Both the position numbers and the translations under genes were made by a program. From positions 1 to 6,422 of the forward strand of contig SKNE01000174.1 of assembly GCA_007120675.1 (NCBI GenBank): DNA of 6,422 nt. Reading direction: 5' to 3'. The stretch is from Bacteroidales bacterium (GTDB taxonomy: Bacteria; Bacteroidota; Bacteroidia; Bacteroidales; UBA7960). Below are positions 1 to 5,798 of this stretch, piece by piece; the stretch's first letter is position 1, and each line of letters starts with the position of its first letter. Below the pieces are notes generated by a model. That model was not told where the DNA came from. It saw only the letters and a list, made by a program, of their open reading frames with translations, and made no database searches.

Positions 1-1
1 C

Positions 2-451
2 GACGGGGAAGCAGACCACCCAAAACCCGGCGTGCAGCCGGAGGATGGTGAGGCAGACAAAGGCCAGCCAGCCACTCCCTCCCATGAGAATAAACCAGGC
101 GGCCCGTCTCAAGGGGGAAAGCCAGGCGATCCACCCAAAGAGAACCAATCGGGCGGCCCACCCGTGGAGAGCAAACCAGGCGGCCCGTCCGTAGGGGAGA
201 ACCCAGGTGATCCGCCCCTGGAGAACAAACCAGGCGGCCCGCCTCAACGGGAAAAGCAAGGTGAACCACCCGTGGGGAAAAAACCAGGCGGCCCGCCCGG
301 AGGGGAGAACCGAGATGATCCCCCCCTGGAGAATAATTCAGGTGGCCCACCTCAACGGGAAAAGCCAGGTGATCCATCCCCCGGAAACAAGCCTGCGGGG
401 GACGAAGATGACCTGCCATATCCTTACAGACGTGGCGATCAGAACCATTAA
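2..451 (+). CDS. C-terminal part of a Pro/Gly-rich tandem-repeat protein, 5' end outside the window
   Basis: I do not recognise this gene. The reading frame is open from the first complete codon of the window to TAA at 449-451, so it almost certainly begins upstream; the GTG at 32 is only the first possible start inside the window and is a poor choice. About 149 residues are visible. They open with DGEADHPKPG, repeat the motif DGEAD 14 residues later, then run through twelve 9-residue units of the type PGGPPQREK / PGDPPLENK, and end in an acidic-then-basic tail (DEDDLPYPYRRGDQNH). There is no hydrophobic segment and no type IX sorting domain, so the visible portion is probably a disordered, highly charged tail or linker. 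The repeat is not collagen, because glycine is not at every third residue. A frame at 207-563 is also open, only because a 27-bp unit keeps every frame in register; its composition is less regular. The gene lies 118 bp before the PorE-like gene, on the same strand. A link to envelope function is suggested by location only. Confidence 0.65.
   Translation, partial: DGEADHPKPGVQPEDGEADKGQPATPSHENKPGGPSQGGKPGDPPKENQSGGPPVESKPGGPSVGENPGDPPLENKPGGPPQREKQGEPPVGKKPGGPPGGENRDDPPLENNSGGPPQREKPGDPSPGNKPAGDEDDLPYPYRRGDQNH
68..391 (+). repeat. Twelve tandem 27-bp units encoding a 9-residue Pro/Gly repeat
   Basis: Units start at 68, 95, 122, 149, 176, 203, 230, 257, 284, 311, 338 and 365, with no insertion or deletion between them. 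The consensus is roughly [P/S]-G-[G/D]-P-[P/S]-x-x-[E/G]-[N/K]. The first unit (PATPSHENK) is degenerate, and a thirteenth begins at 392 (PAG) and decays. GGP and GDP/GEP/DDP units tend to alternate. A higher-order 108-bp repeat (four units) is visible: 176-283 against 284-391 differ at 19 of 108 bases by my count, and the last unit accounts for 9 of those. Many changes are synonymous third-position changes, which supports translation in the assigned frame. The array probably grows and shrinks by slippage or unequal recombination. Confidence 0.9.
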
Positions 452-524
452 AATGAGAGGCCATGATAATGGCAATTATTGCACACAAAAATCGTTATGC
501 TTAGGGCTTCAAACCATCCATCAC

Positions 525-573
525 AAGGAGCCGGATGAACGCCACCAGGTCAATAAGAGATAAAGCACAATGA
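525..573 (+). other. Possible leader mini-ORF with Shine-Dalgarno, coupled to the PorE-like gene
   Basis: AAGGAG at 525-530 lies four bases before an ATG at 535. The frame runs 12 codons (MNATRSIRDKAQ) to TGA at 571-573, and that stop overlaps the ATG (570-572) of the next gene as ATGA. This is the same stop-start geometry as at the next gene junction, so ribosomes finishing the mini-ORF could re-initiate on the 685-codon gene. Bacteroidota generally do not depend on Shine-Dalgarno sequences, so the purine run may be chance. The peptide has no recognisable feature. The rest of the 452-569 spacer shows only weak AT-rich inverted repeats (CCAT-GATA-ATGG at 461-472; ATAAT-GGCA-ATTAT at 466-479) and no clear promoter or terminator. 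Confidence 0.25.
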
Positions 574-2627
574 GCAAACCCATATCCCTTTTTTTATATT
601 TTCTTTTGGCATTGATCCTTTTGCCTGATGAAGTCCTGGCGCAAAACAGGCGCCTGGAGCGTGCCGAAAGGGCCTTTGAACTGAAGCAGTACGATGAAGC
701 TGTGGATCACTACCGCCGTGCCTATAACCGCATCAGACGCCGCGACCGCCAGGAGGCCAACAGGCTGATGTACAAGATAGCCCTCTGCTATCGGTACACC
801 AACAGTCACCGCATGGCGGAAGCCTGGTTCAACCGAGTGGTGCGGGCCAATTATCCCGAGCCCCTGGCCATACTGTATCTTGCCGACGCCATGATGGCCA
901 ACGGCAAGTTCGATGCGGCCTATGAGCAATATGCCCGCTTTGCCGAGAAGGTTCCCGACGACTGGCGTGGTCCCCGGGGCATGGCTTCCGTGGAGATGGC
1001 CAGGCAATTGATGGAAGAGCCGGAGGAGTTTGAAGTGACGGCCATACGCCTTTTTAACTCGCGCGCCGATGACTATACCCCCGCTTTTGCCGACCACCGT
1101 GCCACCAGCCTGGTCTTTGCCTCATCACGCGATGATGCGGTGGGGAGAGACAACGATCCCTGGACAGGCAATAAGCACACATCATTCTTTATCACCTACC
1201 AGGACAGAACCGGGGATTGGCGCAGGCCGGTGCTGCTGGATGAAGGCCCCATCAACACGGAATACAATGAAGGGGCACCCTCCATCAATGCCACCGCCAC
1301 CGAGATGTATTTTACCCGTTGCGTGAGGGCGGAAGAGGTGGACATGGGATGCCGTATTTTCAGGGCCCGTAGGGATGGGGCCAACTGGACAAACCCACAG
1401 GCAATCAACCTGACAAGCGATAGCACGGTAACCGTTGGACACCCCGCCATCAGCCCGGATGACATGACCCTCTATTTTGCCTCTGACATGCCAGGAAGCA
1501 TTGGTACGATGGATATCTGGATGGTGCAGCGCGATAGCCCCAATGGTGAGTTTGGCTCCCCGCAGAACCTGGGTGAAACCATCAATACCAAGGGAAATGA
1601 GATGTTCCCCTACGTGCATGAAGACGGCAGCCTGCTTTTTGCCTCTGATGGCCATCCCGGCATGGGCGGACTCGATATTTTCCGTTCAGAACAAACACCG
1701 GATGGGTGGACCGAACCACGGAACCTTGGTGCACCCATCAACAGCTCAGCGGATGATTTTGGCATCGTGTTCAAACCGGGACTGGAACAGGGTTTCTTCT
1801 CTTCCAACAGGGGCAGGGCCGGCAACTATGACATCTACTCTTTCTACCTTGCCCCCGTGGAGTTCATCATCAGCGGCGTGGTGCTGGACGACAGCACGCA
1901 AACAGCCGTAAGGGACGCAAGCGTTCAGCTGGTTGGCAGCGATGGCTCACTGGTGCAAATGGAAACCGACCGGGATGGCAAATTCCTCTTTGACCAGACG
2001 CTGGTCAGGGAGAACACGAGCTATGAAATCCTGGTAAACAAGTCAGGCTACTTCTCTGGCAGGGCCAGCGAAAGCACCATCGGCCTGGATCGAAGCAGGA
2101 CTTTTGAGCTGGAGGTCGCTATTGCCCCCATCCCGGTTACAGCCATTCCCCTGCCTGAAATTCTTTATGAGTTTGACAGCTGGGAACTGCAAACCCAGTT
2201 CAGGGACTCTCTCAACGGACTGGTGCAAACCATGCGGGAAAACCCGCACATTGTTATTGAGCTGGCCTCCCATACAGATAGCCGGGGTACAGATGAATAC
2301 AACGATACCCTGTCTTTCCGCAGGGCCCGGGCCGTTGTCGACTACCTTGTTGAACAGGGTATTGAGCCCGAAAGGCTTAAGGCGGCCGGCTACGGTAAGC
2401 GCCAGCCCAGGGTGTTGGCCAACAGGGTCGAACGCGACGGATATGTGTTTGAAGCAGGAACCGAGCTAAATGATCAATTCATCAACGGCCTGGAGTCGGA
2501 AGAGCACCGGGAGATCGCCCACCAACTCAACAGGCGAACGGAGTTTACCGTGATTGGCGAGGACTTTGAACCGGATGAGCCCCCCGATACACCAACGATT
2601 GAATTTCAAATGGACCCCGGCCGATGA
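570..2627 (+). CDS. PorE-like envelope protein (TPR, PD40 beta-propeller, carboxypeptidase-regulatory-like, OmpA)
   Basis: The 685-residue product starts with a signal peptide: hydrophobic core at about residues 5-19 and likely signal peptidase I cleavage after VLA at 22-24, before Q25. TPR-like helices follow at about 29-130. A PD40/WD40-like beta-propeller covers about 165-428, with recurring F/LYFASD, LLFASD and FFSSNR strands, each followed by a D-I-W/F/Y motif (315-317, 369-371, 421-423). A carboxypeptidase-regulatory-like beta-sandwich lies at about 431-520 (ISGVVLDD, TDRDGKF). An OmpA C-terminal peptidoglycan-binding domain spans about 528-664, with HTDSRG at 568-573, LSFRRA at 581-586, GYG at 607-609 and NRRTEF at 654-659; D570 and R585 are the expected diaminopimelate-binding residues. 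This domain order and length match PorE (PG1058) of Porphyromonas gingivalis, which links the type IX secretion machinery to peptidoglycan. No lipobox cysteine follows the signal peptide, unlike that lipoprotein, so membrane anchoring must differ. An in-frame TAA at 561-563 excludes an earlier start. The 3' end overlaps purM by 4 bp. Bacteroidota carry many paralogues of this architecture, so true PorE orthology is inferred, not shown. Confidence 0.9.
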   Translation: MSKPISLFLYFLLALILLPDEVLAQNRRLERAERAFELKQYDEAVDHYRRAYNRIRRRDRQEANRLMYKIALCYRYTNSHRMAEAWFNRVVRANYPEPLAILYLADAMMANGKFDAAYEQYARFAEKVPDDWRGPRGMASVEMARQLMEEPEEFEVTAIRLFNSRADDYTPAFADHRATSLVFASSRDDAVGRDNDPWTGNKHTSFFITYQDRTGDWRRPVLLDEGPINTEYNEGAPSINATATEMYFTRCVRAEEVDMGCRIFRARRDGANWTNPQAINLTSDSTVTVGHPAISPDDMTLYFASDMPGSIGTMDIWMVQRDSPNGEFGSPQNLGETINTKGNEMFPYVHEDGSLLFASDGHPGMGGLDIFRSEQTPDGWTEPRNLGAPINSSADDFGIVFKPGLEQGFFSSNRGRAGNYDIYSFYLAPVEFIISGVVLDDSTQTAVRDASVQLVGSDGSLVQMETDRDGKFLFDQTLVRENTSYEILVNKSGYFSGRASESTIGLDRSRTFELEVAIAPIPVTAIPLPEILYEFDSWELQTQFRDSLNGLVQTMRENPHIVIELASHTDSRGTDEYNDTLSFRRARAVVDYLVEQGIEPERLKAAGYGKRQPRVLANRVERDGYVFEAGTELNDQFINGLESEEHREIAHQLNRRTEFTVIGEDFEPDEPPDTPTIEFQMDPGR

Positions 2628-3793
2628 AAGAAAGGTATCAGCTCAGGGGCGTTTCCTCAGAGAAGAAAGATGTCCACCGTGCCATCCGCAAACTGGAAAA
2701 AGGCCTTTACCCAAAAGCCTTTTGCAAGGTAGTGCCCGATATCCTGGGTGGTGATCCCGGGTGGTGCAATGTGATGCATGCTGACGGGGCGGGAACCAAG
2801 TCCTCACTGGCCTATATCTACTGGAAGGAAACCGGTGATCTTTCAGTCTGGAAAGGGATTGCACAGGACGCCGTGGTGATGAACCTGGATGACCTTCTTT
2901 GTGTTGGCGCCACCGACAATATCCTGCTGTCTTCCACCATCGGACGAAACGGCCGCCGAATTCCCGGTGAGGTGATCGCCGCAGTCATAGAGGGCACCGA
3001 GGAATTTTTGGAGAAGATGAGGTCGCTGGATGTCCACATGGTCCATACGGGTGGCGAAACTGCCGATGTGGGAGACCTGGTAAACACCCTCATCGTCGAT
3101 TCTACGGTCACTGCGCGCATGCGACGCAAGGAAGTTGTCTCCAACGACAAGATTGGTGCAGGTGACCTGATTGTTGGATTATCTTCTTCCGGACAGACAA
3201 CTTACGAGGAGAATTATAACAGCGGCATTGGCAGCAATGGCCTCACCTCGGCCAGGCACGACGTATTTGCAGGTACCTATGCCGCGAAGTATCCAGAAAG
3301 CTACGACAACGGCCTGGATGCTGCTTTGGTCTACAGCGGATCCTGCAGGATCAATGATCAGCTGCCGGGGATGCCCCTGGATATGGGCCGCATGGTGCTC
3401 AGTCCGACCCGGACCTATGCCCCGGTGATCAGGAATGTGCTTAAGCAGTTCAGAGGCAACATCAGTGGCATGGTTCACTGCAGCGGTGGGGGACAGACCA
3501 AAATCCTGCACTTCATTGATCAGCTGCATGTGATCAAGGACAAGCTCTTTGAACCCCCGCCACTATTCAGGTACATCCATGAAGACAGCGGAACCCCATG
3601 GCGCGAAATGTACAGGGTCTTTAACATGGGCCATCGACTGGAGATTTATCTTCGGGATAAAGAGGCAGCCCTTGAAATCATTGACCTGTGTAACGACTTC
3701 AACCTGGATGCGAAAATCATTGGGGAGGTCTTGCCCGCAGAACAGCCCACCCTGACAATCCATGGCCCTGAGGGTCCGCTGGTTTATCAGTGA
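2624..3793 (+). CDS. purM: Phosphoribosylformylglycinamidine cyclo-ligase (AIR synthase), Bacteroidota type
   Basis: The enzyme closes the imidazole ring of FGAM with ATP to give AIR, the fifth step of de novo purine synthesis, in the cytoplasm. The 389-residue product has the PurM fold signatures in order: YQLRGV at 5-10, the ATP/substrate loop DGAGTK at 54-59 (DGVGTK in E. coli), MNLDDLLCVGA at 86-96 (MCVNDIVVQGA in E. coli), HTGGETADVGD at 141-151, GLSSSG at 185-190 with SNGLTSAR at 204-211, SPTRTY at 260-265, VHCSGGG at 284-290, EMYRVFNMG at 328-336 and IGEV at 366-369. It is about 45 residues longer than E. coli PurM, partly from an insertion between GLSSSG and SNG. This matches the form I recall from other Bacteroidota, often labelled AIR synthase-related protein. 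The start at 2624 overlaps the preceding TGA as ATGA, which suggests translational coupling. The substitutions are lineage features as far as I can tell, so I favour a working PurM over a diverged paralogue. Confidence 0.88.
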   Translation: MKERYQLRGVSSEKKDVHRAIRKLEKGLYPKAFCKVVPDILGGDPGWCNVMHADGAGTKSSLAYIYWKETGDLSVWKGIAQDAVVMNLDDLLCVGATDNILLSSTIGRNGRRIPGEVIAAVIEGTEEFLEKMRSLDVHMVHTGGETADVGDLVNTLIVDSTVTARMRRKEVVSNDKIGAGDLIVGLSSSGQTTYEENYNSGIGSNGLTSARHDVFAGTYAAKYPESYDNGLDAALVYSGSCRINDQLPGMPLDMGRMVLSPTRTYAPVIRNVLKQFRGNISGMVHCSGGGQTKILHFIDQLHVIKDKLFEPPPLFRYIHEDSGTPWREMYRVFNMGHRLEIYLRDKEAALEIIDLCNDFNLDAKIIGEVLPAEQPTLTIHGPEGPLVYQ

Positions 3794-3824
3794 TTGCTTG
3801 CCAGGGCAGAATTTTGTACCTTTG
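3794..3824 (+). promoter_or_regulatory. Bacteroidota-type promoter for prfA-pyrF
   Basis: TTG at 3794-3796, then 20 bases, then TACCTTTG at 3817-3824 matches the phylum consensus of a -33 TTTG-like box and a -7 TAnnTTTG box. The -33 box starts on the base after the purM stop codon. The predicted transcript would start a few bases past 3824 and have a leader of roughly 15 bases before the prfA ATG at 3845. No Shine-Dalgarno is visible there; the leader is A-rich just before the start, as is common in this phylum. Confidence 0.7.
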
Positions 3825-3844
3825 CTCGCTAAAAATCAGCCGAA

Positions 3845-4918
3845 ATGCTACTGGAAAAATTGCAGGCCATAAAGGAACGATATGATGAGGTTTCGACCCT
3901 GATCGCTGACCCGGGTGTGATCGCTGACATGAAGCGATACATCAGGCTTAACAAGGAGTTCAAAGACCTTCAGCCCATTGTGGAAGCCCATAAGGAATAC
4001 AAAAATGTCCTGGACAACATTGCGTCGGCCAGGGAGCTTCTGCAGCAGGAAAAAGACGCTGAATTCAGGGAGATGGCCAGGATGGAGCTCGACAGCCTCC
4101 AAACACGGCAGGACAAACTGGAAGAGGAGATCCGCCTGCTGCTCATTCCCTCTGATCCGCAGGACGACAAGAATGCCATCGTGGAGATCCGCGCCGGAAC
4201 AGGGGGCGATGAGGCCGCCATTTTTGCCGGTGACCTCTACCGGATGTATACCAAGTTTTGCGAGTCGCAGGGCTGGAAAACAGAGCTGGTGGATCTGAAT
4301 GAAGGCACCTCGGGTGGATTCAAGGAAGTGATCTTCAATGTGTCAGGCGATGGAGTGTATGGACTGATGAAGTATGAATCGGGGGTGCACCGTGTGCAGA
4401 GGGTGCCCCAGACTGAAACACAGGGCCGTGTGCACACCTCTGCTGCCACGGTAGCCGTCCTGCCTGAAGCCGACGAGTTCGACATAGAGCTCAAAACGAG
4501 TGACATCAAAAAGGAGACCTTTTGCTCCTCTGGTCCCGGCGGCCAATCGGTCAATACCACCTATTCTGCAGTCAGGTTGACACATATACCCAGCGGGATC
4601 GTTGTCTCCTGCCAGGACCAGAAGTCACAGATCAAGAACCTGGACAAAGCCATGAAGGTGCTGAGAACAAGGCTCTTTGACATGGAATATAAAAAATACC
4701 TGGATGAGATAGCCTCGAAAAGGAAGACGATGGTATCCACAGGGGACAGGTCGGCAAAGATCCGCACCTACAACTTCCCCCAGGGCAGGGTGACCGATCA
4801 CCGCATCGGACTGACACTTTACAACCTTTCGTCGATCATGGATGGCGATATCATGGAGATCATCGACGCCCTCCAGGTGGCTGAAAACGCTGAAAAGCTC
4901 CAGGAAGGCGTTACCTAA
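3845..4918 (+). CDS. prfA: Peptide chain release factor 1
   Basis: RF1 recognises UAA and UAG in the ribosomal A site and triggers peptidyl-tRNA hydrolysis. The 357-residue product is full length for the family. The helical N-terminal domain covers about 1-105, followed by IRAGTGGDEAA at 115-125. The codon-recognition tripeptide lies at 188-190 in HRVQRVPQTETQGRVHTSA (182-200); it is PQT here, where E. coli has PAT at the same numbers. The catalytic GGQ is at 232-234 within SSGPGGQSVNTT, and Q234 is the expected target of the PrmC methyltransferase. The C-terminal part keeps TGDRSAKIRTYNFPQGRVTDHRI (299-321), typical of class I release factors. The PxT tripeptide, rather than the SPF of RF2, identifies it as RF1, and the gene has no programmed frameshift. 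The ATG at 3845 gives the usual MLLEKL start. It probably heads a two-gene transcript with pyrF, 13 bp downstream. Confidence 0.97.
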   Translation: MLLEKLQAIKERYDEVSTLIADPGVIADMKRYIRLNKEFKDLQPIVEAHKEYKNVLDNIASARELLQQEKDAEFREMARMELDSLQTRQDKLEEEIRLLLIPSDPQDDKNAIVEIRAGTGGDEAAIFAGDLYRMYTKFCESQGWKTELVDLNEGTSGGFKEVIFNVSGDGVYGLMKYESGVHRVQRVPQTETQGRVHTSAATVAVLPEADEFDIELKTSDIKKETFCSSGPGGQSVNTTYSAVRLTHIPSGIVVSCQDQKSQIKNLDKAMKVLRTRLFDMEYKKYLDEIASKRKTMVSTGDRSAKIRTYNFPQGRVTDHRIGLTLYNLSSIMDGDIMEIIDALQVAENAEKLQEGVT

Positions 4919-4931
4919 TCGCTGTACCGGC

Positions 4932-5795
4932 ATGAAAAAAGAGGAATTATCGGCGCTGATCCGTCAAAAGGCTTCCTTTCTCTGTGTGGGCCTGGATACC
5001 GACCCCGGACTGATCCCCCCTTTCCTTGCCGGGGAGTCAGAAGATCCCGTATTCGAATTCAACCGCCGGATCATTGACGCCACCATCGATCTTGCCGTGG
5101 CCTACAAGCCCAATATGGCCTTTTATGAGCAGATGGGCAGCAAGGGCTGGAAGAGCCTGGAGAGGACAATGGACTACCTTCGGGAGCATCCCGCAGGCCC
5201 TGTATTTACCATCGCGGATGCAAAAAGGGCGGATATTGGCAATACCTCACAGCGGTATGCCAGGGCGTTCTTTGATCAGCTGGGTTTTGACGCCATTACC
5301 GTCAACCCCTACCTTGGACACGATTCCGTAAAACCCTTCCTTGAGCATGAGGACAAATGGGCCATCGTCCTGGCCCTTACATCCAATGCCGGAGCCATGG
5401 ATTTCCAGATACTGCAACCCCAGCTGCCATTATTACTGGAAAAGTTTGGCATCAAAACCTGTTTTAGAAAAAAACTGTTTGAGCTGGTCATCGAAGAAAG
5501 CCAGAAATGGGGGAGTCCGGAAAACATGATGTTCGTCACCGGAGCCACCCACCCTGAACAACTGAAAAATGTCCGGGAACTGGCGCCCGATCACTTCCTG
5601 CTTCTGCCCGGGATAGGCGCCCAGGGAGCAAAACTTTCCGATATTGCCCGGGTGACCCTGAACAAAGATGCAGGGATCATAGTGAACAGCTCCAGGGCCA
5701 TCATTTATGCAGGTGAGGGGCAGGATTTCCAAAGCAAGGCAAGGGAGGCAGCCATGGCACTTCAGCGGGAAATGGCCCAGCTGCTGGGGCAATGA
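4932..5795 (+). CDS. pyrF: Orotidine 5'-phosphate decarboxylase, subfamily 2
   Basis: The enzyme decarboxylates OMP to UMP, the last step of de novo pyrimidine synthesis, in the cytoplasm. The 287-residue product is a TIM barrel with CVGLDTD at 18-24 (D22), AYKPNMAFYE at 57-66 (K59), the catalytic DAKRADIG at 96-103 (D96, K98 and D101 forming the DxKxxD charge network), NPYLGHDS at 125-132, TGATHPEQ at 203-210, LLPGIGAQG at 224-232 and NSSRAI at 252-257 (R255, the phosphate-binding arginine). DAKRADIG and a length near 280 fit the longer subfamily 2 found in Bacteroidota, actinobacteria and myxobacteria, rather than the roughly 240-residue enterobacterial form. I chose the ATG at 4932 because the frame upstream of it (an ATG at 4842) only overlaps prfA and adds 30 residues without family resemblance. 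The last codon is followed immediately by the stop codon of the opposing gene. Confidence 0.95.
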   Translation: MKKEELSALIRQKASFLCVGLDTDPGLIPPFLAGESEDPVFEFNRRIIDATIDLAVAYKPNMAFYEQMGSKGWKSLERTMDYLREHPAGPVFTIADAKRADIGNTSQRYARAFFDQLGFDAITVNPYLGHDSVKPFLEHEDKWAIVLALTSNAGAMDFQILQPQLPLLLEKFGIKTCFRKKLFELVIEESQKWGSPENMMFVTGATHPEQLKNVRELAPDHFLLLPGIGAQGAKLSDIARVTLNKDAGIIVNSSRAIIYAGEGQDFQSKAREAAMALQREMAQLLGQ

Positions 5796-5798
5796 TCA
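5793..5798. other. Abutting convergent stop codons, TGATCA
   Basis: The pyrF stop TGA (5793-5795) is directly followed by TCA (5796-5798), which is the TGA stop of the minus-strand acetyltransferase. The two genes therefore end back to back inside a 6-bp palindrome with no intergenic base. No GC-rich stem with a T-run is visible on either side, so each transcript must run into the opposite coding region before ending. Confidence 0.9.

Noticed and set aside
68..391. CRISPR array or collagen-like repeat
   Set aside because: The units are contiguous with no unique spacers and encode a phased 9-residue peptide; glycine does not recur every third residue as in collagen.
461..479. Short inverted repeats CCAT-GATA-ATGG and ATAAT-GGCA-ATTAT as a terminator or operator
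   Set aside because: The stems are 4-5 bp, AT-rich and mutually overlapping, with no T-run. They are likely chance.
479..504. Promoter for the PorE-like gene (TTG at 479, TATGCTTA at 496)
   Set aside because: The -7 box has two mismatches at key positions (CTTA for TTTG) and the spacing is only 14 bases.
207..563. Plus-strand open frame of 118 codons across the repeat and the following spacer
   Set aside because: It stays open because the 27-bp repeat preserves all frames. Its peptide is less regular than the 2-451 frame, and synonymous third-base changes favour the latter.
594..1097. Minus-strand 167-codon open frame over the signal peptide and TPR region
   Set aside because: It is the shadow of the strongly supported plus-strand gene, and no domain is recognisable.
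1182..1655. Minus-strand 157-codon open frame inside the PorE-like gene
   Set aside because: It is antisense to a clear beta-propeller coding region, has no family motif, and GC-rich coding DNA commonly leaves such frames open.
4842..4931. Upstream start for pyrF at 4842
   Set aside because: The 30 extra residues lie within prfA, do not resemble PyrF, and the ATG at 4932 gives the expected N terminus.
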